This document shows, in pieces, positions 19,594 to 28,625 of a DNA stretch of 64,000 nt; within the stretch, counting starts at the first letter, position 1; every line of letters starts with the position of its first letter. Position numbers and translations under genes: made by a program. Source of the DNA: Nocardia arthritidis NBRC 100137 (lineage in GTDB: Bacteria; Actinomycetota; Actinomycetes; Mycobacteriales; Mycobacteriaceae); the NCBI RefSeq assembly GCF_001612765.1, contig NZ_BDBB01000046.1:1-64000 (forward strand). The letters are read 5' to 3'. Under the pieces are notes generated by a model that saw only the letters and a list, made by a program, of their open reading frames with translations, was not told the DNA's origin and ran no database searches.

Positions 19594-20922
19594 TCACGAA
19601 GGCCCGGTGATGCCCTCACTGCTGCCGAAGCTCGCTTCCTCGTGGCTGACCAGTCCGAGCAAGGCGAGGGGCCGCGGTGTCACCGCGATCGTCAGGTAGG
19701 AGACCGTGATCGCCCAGCGGTTCACCGCTCTCGGCACGGCGAAGGTGTGATAGGCGCGGGTCACCGCCTTCGCGGGCAAACCGGAGAGCCGCAGGCCCAT
19801 CGGGTTCGCGACCGCGAAGCGCGGCCCGAGGTCGACGACCAGTCCCAGGTCGCGATGCTTGTAGTCGGCGGCCGTGCCGATACCCAGGCTGGCGGCGACG
19901 TTCCTGGCGAGTGCCTTGCCCTGTCGCGTGGCGTGCTGGGCCGTGGGCGGGGTGATCCGGCCGGGCTTGGTCAGATCCGGCACCGCGGCCGCGTCACCGC
20001 CCGCGAACACGTCCGGATGGCCGGGCACGCCCAGCTTCGCGTCGACGACCAGGCGGCCCTTCTCCAGCGGCAGGCCGAGCGTGCCGAGCACCGGCGCGCC
20101 GGTCACACCGGTCACCCAGGCGACCGTGTGGGTGGGGACAACCGTTGCGTCGGTGAGCACGACCGAGTTCTCGTCGAGTTTCGACAGAGAGGTCTCCAAC
20201 CGGATCTCGATCCCTCGTTTCCGCAGTACTTGCAGCACCTTGTCGCTGAGCCGCTCGCCGACCTCCGGCATCACCCTCGGGGCCGTGTCGAGCAGAAGGA
20301 ATCGCACTTCGGCGGGGTCGAAGCCGCGGCGCGCGGCGTAGGCGTCGGCGAGGGCGCGCAACTGCGCGATCAGTTCGGTGCCCGCGTAGGACGCCCCCAC
20401 CACGACCACCGTGCGGCGCGCCCGCCGTACCTCGGGGTCCTCTTCGTCGTCGGCGAGCTCGAGCTGGCGCAGCAATTGCTCGCGCAAATACAGTGCTTCG
20501 GCGACGGTCTTGAGCCCGCGCGCGTGCTCGGCCAGGCCTGGGATGTCGAACAGGCGAGTGACCGACCCGGGCGTGAGCACCAGCCGGTCCCAGGACAGCT
20601 GCCGCGGCGGATGATGCTCGCCTGCCACCGTGATCGTCTTGTTCTGCAGATCGACCGACCGAGCGTTCGCGATCACCAGTCGGACCCGTGGCAGCGAATC
20701 GGCCAGCGAGATGGCGACGAACCGGGGATCGATCAGTCCACCCGCCACATCCGGAAGCAAGGGCGTATAGAGCAGGTAGTCATTGGGTGTGACGAGCACG
20801 ATTTCGACGTCGCGTTTCGCTTTCGCCACTATGCGGCAAAGCTTCTGGGCGCAGGTGAACCCCGCGAACCCGCTTCCGACGATCACGACCCGCTGCGGGC
20901 CCGCTGTGTTCCCATCCAGCAC
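19594..20922 (-). CDS. NAD(P)/FAD-dependent oxidoreductase, NDH-2 type
   Basis: A 442-aa two-dinucleotide-fold flavoprotein. The FAD fold is VVIVGSGFAGFTCAQKL (residues about 12–28), the NAD fold VVVVGASYAGTELIAQL (about 172–188), and VFAGGDAAAVPD binds the FAD ribityl chain. This is the plan of type II NADH dehydrogenases that reduce menaquinone without pumping protons. The C-terminal stretch with ITVSYLTIAV may form the membrane-binding helix. The GTG at 20922 follows CGAGGAGGTCTTC. Ferredoxin reductases share the fold, but the length and C-terminus favour NDH-2. Confidence 0.85.
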   Translation of the reverse strand: MLDGNTAGPQRVVIVGSGFAGFTCAQKLCRIVAKAKRDVEIVLVTPNDYLLYTPLLPDVAGGLIDPRFVAISLADSLPRVRLVIANARSVDLQNKTITVAGEHHPPRQLSWDRLVLTPGSVTRLFDIPGLAEHARGLKTVAEALYLREQLLRQLELADDEEDPEVRRARRTVVVVGASYAGTELIAQLRALADAYAARRGFDPAEVRFLLLDTAPRVMPEVGERLSDKVLQVLRKRGIEIRLETSLSKLDENSVVLTDATVVPTHTVAWVTGVTGAPVLGTLGLPLEKGRLVVDAKLGVPGHPDVFAGGDAAAVPDLTKPGRITPPTAQHATRQGKALARNVAASLGIGTAADYKHRDLGLVVDLGPRFAVANPMGLRLSGLPAKAVTRAYHTFAVPRAVNRWAITVSYLTIAVTPRPLALLGLVSHEEASFGSSEGITGPS

Positions 20923-21205
20923 GAAGACCTCCTCGGCGTCGGCTCCCCGACGCGATTCCCGCCCAGGGTGATCCGAAACCGCGAGATCCGGCCCTCGGCC
21001 CGCGAAGGACGGCTCAGGCCGGCCGATGGCACGGTGGAGGAAGCGAGCCCGTGATGCGAAGGCTTCGAGGGACGAAACGGCTGGTCAGCGCGCTACAGCG
21101 GCGGTATTCGACTCGCAGGTCACACTTGTCACGACGCTGATCCTCGCCAATGGGCGGGCCAGGTTTTCGGCCGTCACCCGGGCCGAAAAAGTCTGCGCCG
21201 GTGAG

Positions 21206-21634
21206 CTATCCGGCTGTCGACGTACAAGCGGTCAGTCGGACGCTCGCGGGCCGGGGAATCGCGCTGCCCAGACTCGGGAAGGGCGGAGCGCTGGGACCGA
21301 GGACCTCGATGGCCCGGCGTTCGGCTTCGGCGCGGGTGGGGCCCCACGCCCATCCGTGCTTCCCGTCGGCGCCGCGCACGACCGACCCGCAGGCATTCCA
21401 GAACTGCACGACCGTCTGGCAGTCGGTCACACCGCATTGGGCGCGAGCCGCGGTGTCGGCGGCGGCGGCGCTCGCGTAGTCCACCGCCGAAACGACGGCA
21501 CCGGTACTGGGCGAAAGCGCCAGCGCTCCATAGTAGGTGGCCGCATGCGCCGCACCCGCGGGAGCGCCGACCACGGCGTAGGCGGCGGCCGACACCGCCG
21601 CGAGCCCGAGGGAAGCCTTGTGCGGCACCGACAT
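21206..21634 (-). CDS. Secreted DUF4189-type protein
   Basis: A 142-aa protein with a Sec signal peptide (SLGLAAVSAAAYAVVGAPAG, cleavage near AHA-ATYY at about residue 33) and a mature domain of about 100 residues. Motifs are YGALALSPSTGAV, DTAARAQCG, three cysteines (CGVTDC, NACGSV) and WAWGPTRAEAERRAIE, the signature of DUF4189. Two cysteines probably pair outside the cell. The ATG at 21634 follows GGGAGGATCCTC. Such proteins are common in nocardiae and mycobacteria; the function is unknown. Confidence 0.82.
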   Translation of the reverse strand: MSVPHKASLGLAAVSAAAYAVVGAPAGAAHAATYYGALALSPSTGAVVSAVDYASAAAADTAARAQCGVTDCQTVVQFWNACGSVVRGADGKHGWAWGPTRAEAERRAIEVLGPSAPPFPSLGSAIPRPASVRLTACTSTAG

Positions 21635-21940
21635 GTGAGGATCCTCCCCGTCTCCGAACGACTCAGCGCTCAGATCATCGTCGGACACATGCGGTTTGTC
21701 GAAGTGCGGACTTCCCACCCTGGGCGGGTGTCCGGCAACGACGCCCGGCGCATCGGACGACCATTCCGGTGTCGGTCTCCACCGCGAACGAACCGCCGGT
21801 CGATTCGATCGTGTGCGCGAAGGGCTGACGGTGGACCGGGAACGCATCGGCGGGGCGACCGACGCCAGCGGCAGGTAGGACTCAGCCGCCGGAGCACCCT
21901 GTCCGGGTGCTACTCGGCGGCTGCTATCGGTCCTGGCTGA
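21635..21940. other. 306-bp gap downstream of the suf operon
   Basis: Holds the suf terminator at 21883–21923 and the promoter side of the DUF4189 gene. No credible reading frame is seen between them. Confidence 0.5.
21883..21923 (-). terminator. Terminator hairpin of the suf operon
   Basis: CAGCCGCCGGAGCACCC pairs with GGGTGCTACTCGGCGGCTG around a 5-base loop (TGTCC or complement): two perfect blocks of 8–9 and 7 bp separated by a small bulge. It begins 18 bases after the last suf stop codon. Confidence 0.75.
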
Positions 21941-22333
21941 TTACACCGTGAACCCGAGGGCGCGCAGCTGCTCACGGCCGTCCTCGGTGATCTTGTCCGG
22001 ACCCCACGGCGGCATCCAGACCCAGTTGATCTTCAGGTCTTCCACCAGGCCGCTGCGCACCAGCGCGTTGCGGGACTGGTCTTCGATGACGTCGGTCAGC
22101 GGGCAGGCCGCCGAGGTCAGCGTCATGTCGAGGACCGCGATGTTGTCCTGCTCGACATGTAACCCGTAGACCAGGCCGAGGTCGACGACGTTGATCCCCA
22201 GTTCCGGATCGACGACGTCACGCATCGCCTCTTCGATGTCCTCGAGCAGTTTGATGTCCTCCGCAGACAGCTCGGACAGTTCGACGGCCGGCGCGGCCTG
22301 CTCGGTCGTATCGGTGGCCGGTGTGTCAGTCAT
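21941..22333 (-). CDS. sufT: SufT/DUF59 Fe-S assembly factor
   Basis: A 130-aa protein with an acidic, Thr/Ala-rich first 25 residues and a DUF59 domain. DPELGINVVDLGLVY (43–57) and TSAACPL with conserved Cys77 mark the MIP18/SufT family, which helps mature Fe-S proteins. It is the last gene of the suf operon, 27 bases after sufU, and corresponds to Rv1466. The ATG at 22333 is preceded by a GGGGAAGCGTC ribosome site. Confidence 0.93.
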   Translation of the reverse strand: MTDTPATDTTEQAAPAVELSELSAEDIKLLEDIEEAMRDVVDPELGINVVDLGLVYGLHVEQDNIAVLDMTLTSAACPLTDVIEDQSRNALVRSGLVEDLKINWVWMPPWGPDKITEDGREQLRALGFTV

Positions 22334-22360
22334 GACGCTTCCCCGTTTCGCATCGGACGG

Positions 22361-22828
22361 TCAGTTCTCTTCCGTGGCGCCGGCGGGCTGCTCGGGGCCG
22401 ATCCTGAGGACGGCGTCCTTGAACGCCATCCACCCGAGCAGCGCGCACTTCACCCGCGCGGGGTACTTGGAGACTCCCGCCAAGGCGATGCCGTCGCCGA
22501 TCACGTCTTCGTCGCCCTCGATGGTGCCGCGGCTGGAGATCATCTCACTGTAGGAGTCGACCACCTTCAGCGCCTGTTGCACCGGCAGCCCGATGACCTG
22601 GTCGGTGAGAATCGAGGTGGCGGCCTGGCTGATCGAGCAGCCCTGCCCGTCGTAGGAGACGTCGGCGATGTCACCGTCGTCGCCGAGCTGCACGCGCAGG
22701 GTCACCTCGTCGCCGCAGGTCGGGTTCACGTGGTGCACCTCGGCCCCGAACGGCTCGCGCAGCCCGCGGTGGTGCGGGTGCTTGTAGTGGTCCAGGATCA
22801 CTTCCTGGTACATCTGCTCCATGCGCAT
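22361..22828 (-). CDS. sufU: SufU-type zinc sulfur-transfer protein
   Basis: A 155-aa SufU. The zinc/sulfur ligands Cys38, Asp40, Cys64 and Cys128 are all present (NPTCGDE, GQGCSIS, RVKCALL), as is the insert between them that separates SufU from IscU. It accepts persulfide sulfur from SufS and passes it to the SufBCD scaffold. It starts 3 bases after the sufS stop codon, showing translational coupling. Corresponds to Rv1465. Confidence 0.96.
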   Translation of the reverse strand: MRMEQMYQEVILDHYKHPHHRGLREPFGAEVHHVNPTCGDEVTLRVQLGDDGDIADVSYDGQGCSISQAATSILTDQVIGLPVQQALKVVDSYSEMISSRGTIEGDEDVIGDGIALAGVSKYPARVKCALLGWMAFKDAVLRIGPEQPAGATEEN

Positions 22829-22831
22829 GTC

Positions 22832-24085
22832 TTATGCAACTCCGAAGAAGCTCTGGGCCTTCCGCACGGCGGCGACCAGCGCGTCCACCTCGGCGATGGT
22901 GTTGTAGACCGCGAACGAGGCGCGTGCGGTGGCCGCGACGCCGAAACGCCGGTGCAGTGGCCACGCGCAATGATGGCCCACCCGGATGGCGACGCCCTCG
23001 TCGTCCAGGATCTGCCCGACATCGTGCGCGTGGATGCCGTCTACGACGAACGCCACGGCGCCGCCGCGGTCGACGTTCTCGGTGGGTCCGATGACGCGCA
23101 CGCCGCCGATCCCGGCCAACCCTTCCAGCGCCGCGCCGACCAGCGTGTGCTCGTGCGCCGCGACCGCGTCCATGCCGATGCGTTCGAGATACCGCACGGC
23201 CGCGCCCAATCCGACCACCTGCGAGGTCATCGGCACCCCGGCCTCGAAGCGCTGCGGCGGCGGAGCGTAGGTGCTGTGGTCCATGAACACCGTCTCGATC
23301 ATGGACCCGCCGGTGATGAACGGCGGCATCTCCTCGAGCAGCGCGCGGCGGCCGAAGAGCACGCCGACGCCGGAGGGACCGAGCATCTTGTGCCCGGAGA
23401 ACGCGGCGAAATCCACGCCCAGCGTGTGGAAGTCCACCGGCATGTGCGGCACCGACTGGCAGGCGTCGAGCACGACCAGCGCGCCCACCGCCTTAGCGCG
23501 GCGCATCAGCTCCTCGACCGGCGCCACCGCGCCGGTGACGTTGGACTGGTGGGTGAACGCGACCACCTTGGTGGCGGCCGACAGTTCCAGCGAGTCCAGA
23601 TCGATCCGGCCGTCCTCGGTCACGCCGTACCACTTCAGCGTGGCGCCGGTGCGGCGGGCCAGCTCCTGCCAGGGCACCAGATTCGCATGGTGTTCCAGCT
23701 CGGTGATGACGATCTCGTCGCCGGGACCGACGTGGTGCGGGAACCGGTCGTCGGCGAACGCGTAGGTCACGAGGTTCAGCGACTCGGTAGCGTTCTTGGT
23801 GAAGACGATCTCGCCCGCGTCCACGCCGACGAACCGCGCGATGTCGGTCCGCGCGCCCTCGTAGGCGTCGGTCGCCTCCTCGGCCAGCTGGTGCGCCCCG
23901 CGGTGCACCGCGGAGTTGCTGGTGATCAGGAAGTCGCGTTCGGCTTCGAGCACCTCGATCGGCCGCTGCGCGGTCGCGCCGGAGTCCAGGTACACCAACG
24001 GTTTTCCGTCCCGGACCGTGCGGTTCAGGATCGGGAAGTCGGCCCGGATGCGGGCGACGTCGAGGGTGCGGACCGTAGCGGTCAT
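22832..24085 (-). CDS. sufS: Cysteine desulfurase SufS
   Basis: A 417-aa PLP enzyme that takes sulfur from cysteine, leaving alanine. The PLP-binding lysine is Lys233 (SGHKMLGPSG), the active-site cysteine is Cys373 in VGHHCAWP, where most relatives have GHHCAQP, and ACQSVPH gives the PLP ring contacts. The short loop around Cys373 marks the SufS group. It starts one base after sufC ends. Corresponds to Rv1464. Confidence 0.97.
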   Translation of the reverse strand: MTATVRTLDVARIRADFPILNRTVRDGKPLVYLDSGATAQRPIEVLEAERDFLITSNSAVHRGAHQLAEEATDAYEGARTDIARFVGVDAGEIVFTKNATESLNLVTYAFADDRFPHHVGPGDEIVITELEHHANLVPWQELARRTGATLKWYGVTEDGRIDLDSLELSAATKVVAFTHQSNVTGAVAPVEELMRRAKAVGALVVLDACQSVPHMPVDFHTLGVDFAAFSGHKMLGPSGVGVLFGRRALLEEMPPFITGGSMIETVFMDHSTYAPPPQRFEAGVPMTSQVVGLGAAVRYLERIGMDAVAAHEHTLVGAALEGLAGIGGVRVIGPTENVDRGGAVAFVVDGIHAHDVGQILDDEGVAIRVGHHCAWPLHRRFGVAATARASFAVYNTIAEVDALVAAVRKAQSFFGVA

Positions 24086-24086
24086 G

Positions 24087-24863
24087 TCAGGCTCCAGCGG
24101 TTGCAGTCTGAGTGAAACGAACGTAGCCGTTGGCGTCGAGTTCCTCGGCGAGTTCGGCGCCGCCCTCGGCGACGATGCGACCGCCGACGAAGACGTGCAC
24201 GAACTCCGGCTGGATGTAGCGCAGGATGCGGGTGTAGTGCGTGATCAGCAGGACCCCGCCGTTCTCGCGCTCCTTGTAGCGGTTGACGCCCTCGGAGACG
24301 ATGCGCAGCGCGTCGACGTCCAGGCCGGAGTCGGTCTCGTCCAGGATGGCGATCTTCGGCTTCAGCAGGCCCAGCTGAAGGATCTCGTGGCGCTTCTTCT
24401 CACCGCCGGAGAAGCCCTCGTTCACGCTGCGCTCGGCGAAGGCGGCGTCGATCTCCAGCTCGCTCATCGACTCCTTCACCTCCTTGACCCAGTGCCGAAG
24501 CTTCGGGGCCTCGCCGCGCACGGCAGTGGCGGCGGTGCGCAGGAAGTTCGACATCGAGACGCCGGGAACCTCGACCGGGTACTGCATGGCGAGGAACAGG
24601 CCCGCACGCGCGCGCTCGTCCACCGACATCGCCAGCACGTCCTCGCCGTCGAGGGTGATCGAGCCGGAGGTCACGGTGTACTTCGGGTGACCGGCGATCG
24701 CGTAGGACAGCGTGGACTTGCCGGAGCCGTTTGGGCCCATGATGGCGTGCGTCTCACCGGATTTCACCGTGAGGTTCACGCCCTTGAGGATCTTGATGGG
24801 CTCGCCGGACTCGTCGGGGTTGGCGACCTCGGCGTGCAGGTCCTTGATTTCCAGGGTGGTCAT
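24087..24863 (-). CDS. sufC: Fe-S assembly ATPase SufC
   Basis: A 258-aa ABC-type ATPase working in the cytoplasmic SufBCD scaffold complex. Walker A is GPNGSGKS (43–50), the signature is FSGGEKKRHEI, and Walker B with DETDSGLDVDAL is the special SufC form with Asp after Glu. The gene lies 38 bases after sufD, the only sizeable gap within the operon. Corresponds to Rv1463. Confidence 0.97.
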   Translation of the reverse strand: MTTLEIKDLHAEVANPDESGEPIKILKGVNLTVKSGETHAIMGPNGSGKSTLSYAIAGHPKYTVTSGSITLDGEDVLAMSVDERARAGLFLAMQYPVEVPGVSMSNFLRTAATAVRGEAPKLRHWVKEVKESMSELEIDAAFAERSVNEGFSGGEKKRHEILQLGLLKPKIAILDETDSGLDVDALRIVSEGVNRYKERENGGVLLITHYTRILRYIQPEFVHVFVGGRIVAEGGAELAEELDANGYVRFTQTATAGA

Positions 24864-24901
24864 CGAATTCGAATTCCTTTGCCAGGTATGGGGTTTGTCG
24901 A

Positions 24902-26080
24902 TCAGGCGCCGATGGCGGCGAGTTCGGCCTCGATGGCCGCCTCCAGCCGCTCCCGGATCTCGGGCACCGCGATCTTCTGGATGATCTCGTGGAAGAAACC
25001 ACGCACCACCAGGCGGCGGGCGGCGTCCTCCGGGATGCCGCGGGCGCGCAGGTAGAACAGCTGCTCGTCGTCGAACCTGCCGGTCGCGGAGGCGTGTCCG
25101 GCGCCGACGATCTCGCCGGTCTCGATCTCCAGGTTCGGCACCGAGTCGGCCCGCGCCCCGTCGGTGAGCACCAGGTTGCGGTTCACCTCGAAGGTGTCGG
25201 TGCCCTCGGCGGCGGCACGGATGAGCACATCGCCCACCCAGACGGTGCGGGCGTCGCCCTTCGGCGAGTGCGGATCTCCCTGCAGCGCACCCTTGTACAG
25301 CACGTTCGACTTGCAGTTCGGCACCGCGTGGTCGACCAGCAGGCGCTGCTCGAAATGCTGGCCCGCGTCGGCGAAGTAGAGGCCGAGCAGTTCGGCGTCA
25401 CCGCCGGGGCCGTCGTAGCGGACGTTGCCGGTCAGGCGCACCAGGTCGCCGCCGAGGGTGACCGAGATGTGCCGCAGGGTGGCGTCGCGGCCGAGCTTGG
25501 CGTGGTGCGCGGTGGCGTGCACCGCGTCGTCGGCCCAGTCCTGCACCGCGACCACGGTGAGCTTGGCCGAATCGCCGAGCACGAATTCGATGTTCTCCGC
25601 GTAGGTTCCGCTGCCATGCTGGTCGATGACCACGGTGGCCTTGGCGAAGGGCTCCAGCCGGATCTGCAGGTGGCCGTAGGCGGTCTTGCCCTCGCCGGGA
25701 CCGGTGATCGTGACGACTACTGGCTCGGCGACCTCGACCTCTTTGCCGACCGACACCACGGTCGCCTGCTCGAAGCCCGAGTATGCCTGCGCGGCAACAC
25801 GATCGGACGGCACGCCGCCCGCGCCGAGCCGGGCGTCGGTACGGTCGACCGTCTCGACTGTCACGCCCTCGGACGCCGCGATCTCGACGGTCGCGCGGCC
25901 GTCGCGAACCGCGGTGCCGTCCTGCAGTCCGCGCAAGCGGCGCAGCGGCGTGAACCGCCACGCCTCGTCCTTGGCGGAAGGCACCTCGAAGGCATTGACG
26001 TCGAACGAGGTGAAGACTTCGCCCTTGTTGACCGCGGGGGTGCGAGCTTCGGCGGCTTCGGCAATGTTCTCCACGGCCAT
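24902..26080 (-). CDS. sufD: Fe-S assembly protein SufD
   Basis: A 392-aa protein with the SufBD right-handed beta-helix core and the C-terminal domain GHASATGRFDDEQLFYLRARGI shared with SufB. It pairs with SufB and SufC to build clusters. Its ATG shares one base with the sufB stop codon (TGATG), so translation is coupled. Corresponds to Rv1462. Confidence 0.96.
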   Translation of the reverse strand: MAVENIAEAAEARTPAVNKGEVFTSFDVNAFEVPSAKDEAWRFTPLRRLRGLQDGTAVRDGRATVEIAASEGVTVETVDRTDARLGAGGVPSDRVAAQAYSGFEQATVVSVGKEVEVAEPVVVTITGPGEGKTAYGHLQIRLEPFAKATVVIDQHGSGTYAENIEFVLGDSAKLTVVAVQDWADDAVHATAHHAKLGRDATLRHISVTLGGDLVRLTGNVRYDGPGGDAELLGLYFADAGQHFEQRLLVDHAVPNCKSNVLYKGALQGDPHSPKGDARTVWVGDVLIRAAAEGTDTFEVNRNLVLTDGARADSVPNLEIETGEIVGAGHASATGRFDDEQLFYLRARGIPEDAARRLVVRGFFHEIIQKIAVPEIRERLEAAIEAELAAIGA

Positions 26081-27516
26081 CAGCCGACGGCTCCTTCCAT
26101 CTGCAGTTCGATCAGGCGGTTCAGTTCGAGCGCGTACTCCATCGGCAGTTCCTTGGCGATCGGCTCGACGAAGCCGCGCACCACCATCGCCATCGCCTCG
26201 TCCTCGGTGAGGCCGCGGCTCATCAGGTAGAACAGCTGGTCCTCGGAGACCTTCGAGACAGTCGCCTCGTGGCCCATGGTCACGTCGTCCTCACGGATGT
26301 CGACGTAGGGGTAGGTGTCCGAGCGGCTGATCGTGTCGACCAGCAGCGCGTCGCACTTCACCGTCGATTTCGAGCCGTGCGCGCCCTTGTTCACCTGGAC
26401 CAGGCCGCGGTAGGAGGCCCGGCCGCCGCCGCGCGCCACCGACTTCGACACGATGGTCGAGGAGGTGTGCGGCGCGAGGTGCAGCATCTTCGCGCCGGTG
26501 TCCTGGTGCTGACCCTCGCCGGCGAACGCCACCGAGAGCACCTCGCCCTTGGCGTACTCGCCGGTCATCCAGACCGCCGGGTACTTCATGGTGACCTTGG
26601 AACCGATGTTGCCGTCGATCCACTCCATGGTCGCGCCCGCCTCGGCCTTGGCCCGCTTGGTGACCAGGTTGTAGACGTTGTTCGACCAGTTCTGGATGGT
26701 GGTGTAGCGGCAGCGGCCGCCCTTCTTGACGATGATCTCCACCACCGCGGAGTGCAGCGAGTCGGACTTGTAGATCGGCGCGGTGCAGCCCTCGACGTAG
26801 TGCACGTAGGCGCCCTCGTCGACGATGATCAGCGTCCGCTCGAACTGGCCCATGTTCTCGGTGTTGATCCGGAAGTAGGCCTGCAGCGGGATGTCGACGT
26901 GCACGCCCGGCGGCACGTAGATGAACGACCCACCCGACCATACGGCGGTGTTCAGCGCGGAGAACTTGTTGTCGCCCGCGGGGATCACCGTGCCGAAATA
27001 CTGCCGGAAGATCTCCGGGTGCTCCTTCAACGCCGTGTCGGTGTCGAGGAAGATGACGCCCTGCTGCTCCAGATCCTCACGGATCTGGTGGTAGACGACC
27101 TCGGACTCGTACTGCGCGGCGACACCGGAGACCAGCCGCTGCTTCTCGGCCTCGGGGATGCCCAGCTTGTCGTAGGTGTTCTTGATGTCCTCGGGCAGCT
27201 CGTCCCAGGACGCGGCCTGCTTCTCGGTGGAGCGGACGAAGTACTTGATGTTGTCGAAATCGATGCCGTCGAGGTTCGATCCCCACAGCGGCATCGGCTT
27301 GCGATCGAAGATGCGCAGCGCCTTGAGCCGCTGCTCGAGCATCCACTCGGGCTCGTTCTTCTTCGCCGAGATGTCGCGGACAACCGCGTCGGACAGACCT
27401 CGTTGCGCGCTGGCGCCGGCCACATCCGAATCGGCCCAGCCGTAACCGTATTTGCCCAGCGAAGCGATGGTTTCTTCCTGGGTGAGCGGTTGCACCTGGT
27501 CGGTGGTCGTCGTCAT
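26080..27516 (-). CDS. sufB: Fe-S assembly protein SufB
   Basis: A 478-aa scaffold protein of the SufBCD complex. It has the beta-helix core with VEGCTAPIY and GRCRYTTIQNW, and the C-terminal ATVSKVSEDQLFYLMSRG. The M. tuberculosis orthologue (Rv1461) carries an intein; here the frame runs straight through and no intein is present. The ATG at 27516 follows CCGGAAGGAGTGCCGA and overlaps the sufR stop by 4 bases (ATGA). Confidence 0.97.
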   Translation of the reverse strand: MTTTTDQVQPLTQEETIASLGKYGYGWADSDVAGASAQRGLSDAVVRDISAKKNEPEWMLEQRLKALRIFDRKPMPLWGSNLDGIDFDNIKYFVRSTEKQAASWDELPEDIKNTYDKLGIPEAEKQRLVSGVAAQYESEVVYHQIREDLEQQGVIFLDTDTALKEHPEIFRQYFGTVIPAGDNKFSALNTAVWSGGSFIYVPPGVHVDIPLQAYFRINTENMGQFERTLIIVDEGAYVHYVEGCTAPIYKSDSLHSAVVEIIVKKGGRCRYTTIQNWSNNVYNLVTKRAKAEAGATMEWIDGNIGSKVTMKYPAVWMTGEYAKGEVLSVAFAGEGQHQDTGAKMLHLAPHTSSTIVSKSVARGGGRASYRGLVQVNKGAHGSKSTVKCDALLVDTISRSDTYPYVDIREDDVTMGHEATVSKVSEDQLFYLMSRGLTEDEAMAMVVRGFVEPIAKELPMEYALELNRLIELQMEGAVG

Positions 27517-28313
27517 TCGGCACTCCTTCCGGAGTCGTTCGTTCGTACCGCTGCGGGCTGTGCAGCGGTTGGTGCTGAAGTTCCGGTCCGGTCGGCAGGC
27601 AGGACCAGCAGCGGCACGTGCGTGGTGCACGCGCAGTCGCCGTTGGCGATCGTGGCCAGCCGCTGCACATGCGTGCCGAGCAGCTCCCGGAACGCCTCGA
27701 GCTCCGCCGCGCACAGCTGAGGGAACTCCTCGGCGACGTGCGCCACGGGGCAGTGATGCTGGCAGATCTGCACGCCCGCGCCCACCTTGCGGGTGGTGGC
27801 GGCGAACCCGGCGTCGGTGAACGCCTCGGCGATCTCCTCGGCCTTGGCCTCGGTTTGTTCGGTGGTGTGCTCACCGACCGGCTCGATCCCGGCCACGATA
27901 GTGCGTGCCCGTCTGCGGGCGAACTCGGCGATGGCCTGTTCGCCGCCGATCTCCCCGAGCTGCCGGATCGCGGCCCCCGCCAAATCGTCGTAGGCGTGGC
28001 CGAGGTCGCCTCGCCCGGCCGCGGTGAGCTGGTACTGCTTGGCCGGGCGGCCCCGGCCCTTCTGCTGCCAGGGCGCCGATCGAGTCGCTCGCGCTCGGCC
28101 GGAGTCGATCAAGGCGTCCAGATGCCTGCGCACGCCCGCCGGGGCGAGGCCGAGCCTGTTCCCGATGGCGGTGGCGGTGATCGGTCCTTCCTCCAGCAGC
28201 AGCTGGACGATGGCCGCTCGGGTATGCCCTTCGCCGCCGACCGCCGCGGGCGCAGCAACCGACCCGGCACCGGTCCGGCGACCAGTCCCTTCGTCGTTCC
28301 TCCGCAAACCCAC
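27513..28313 (-). CDS. sufR: SufR-type Fe-S transcriptional repressor of suf
   Basis: A 266-aa regulator. A winged HTH occupies about residues 30–95 (ITATAIGNRLGLAPAGVRRH), then a helical domain and cysteines CQHHCPVAH, LCAAE and NGDCACTTH that would hold a [4Fe-4S] cluster sensing iron or redox state. Corresponds to Rv1460. The frame is open far upstream; the GTG at 28313 gives the family length and lies just after the operator, but a GTG at 28322 inside the operator is possible. No ribosome site is clear at either. Confidence 0.9.
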   Translation of the reverse strand: MGLRRNDEGTGRRTGAGSVAAPAAVGGEGHTRAAIVQLLLEEGPITATAIGNRLGLAPAGVRRHLDALIDSGRARATRSAPWQQKGRGRPAKQYQLTAAGRGDLGHAYDDLAGAAIRQLGEIGGEQAIAEFARRRARTIVAGIEPVGEHTTEQTEAKAEEIAEAFTDAGFAATTRKVGAGVQICQHHCPVAHVAEEFPQLCAAELEAFRELLGTHVQRLATIANGDCACTTHVPLLVLPADRTGTSAPTAAQPAAVRTNDSGRSAE

Positions 28314-28625
28314 GGTTTTCACAACATCAGTGTGGCGGAATTCGTTCCGGAAATCTAATAAGGGTGCCCTGAGTAAGCGGCCCGGTCGACCTGCGGGGAT
28401 TCCGGTCCGGCGGAGGGTCACGCCCCGATCATCCGGACAGGCGTCTACCGATACAGCGCCGGGCCCGAAGCCGTCCCTCCCCCTGACCTGCGCAGAGAAA
28501 ACGCTGATCGAACCGGCTGGGGCGAGTTCGCGCGGACTCGGAACCGCCGCGACCGCCCCTGCGGCGTGATCGTCGCCACCGGACACCGGGTCGCGACGGT
28601 CCGCAGTGCGATTCGTCACAGACGT
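28314..28625 (-). promoter_or_regulatory. suf promoter region
   Basis: 312 bases between sufR and the alcohol dehydrogenase gene. It holds the SufR-type operator and, 19 bases further upstream, a TTAGAT-like -10 box. The remainder toward 28625 shows no gene. Confidence 0.45.
28319..28333 (-). promoter_or_regulatory. SufR operator
   Basis: On the minus strand the site reads ACACTGATGTTGTGA, an exact fit to the mycobacterial SufR motif ACACT-N5-TGTGA as I recall it; CACA/TGTG arms give it dyad symmetry. It ends 6 bases before the chosen sufR start, fitting autoregulation of the whole operon. Confidence 0.75.

Noticed and set aside
22577..24115. Plus-strand frame of about 500 codons opposite sufU/sufS
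   Set aside because: Shadow of the desulfurase gene with His/Arg/Val-rich composition.
26080..27516. SufB intein as in M. tuberculosis
   Set aside because: The reading frame is continuous at family length without any intein motif.
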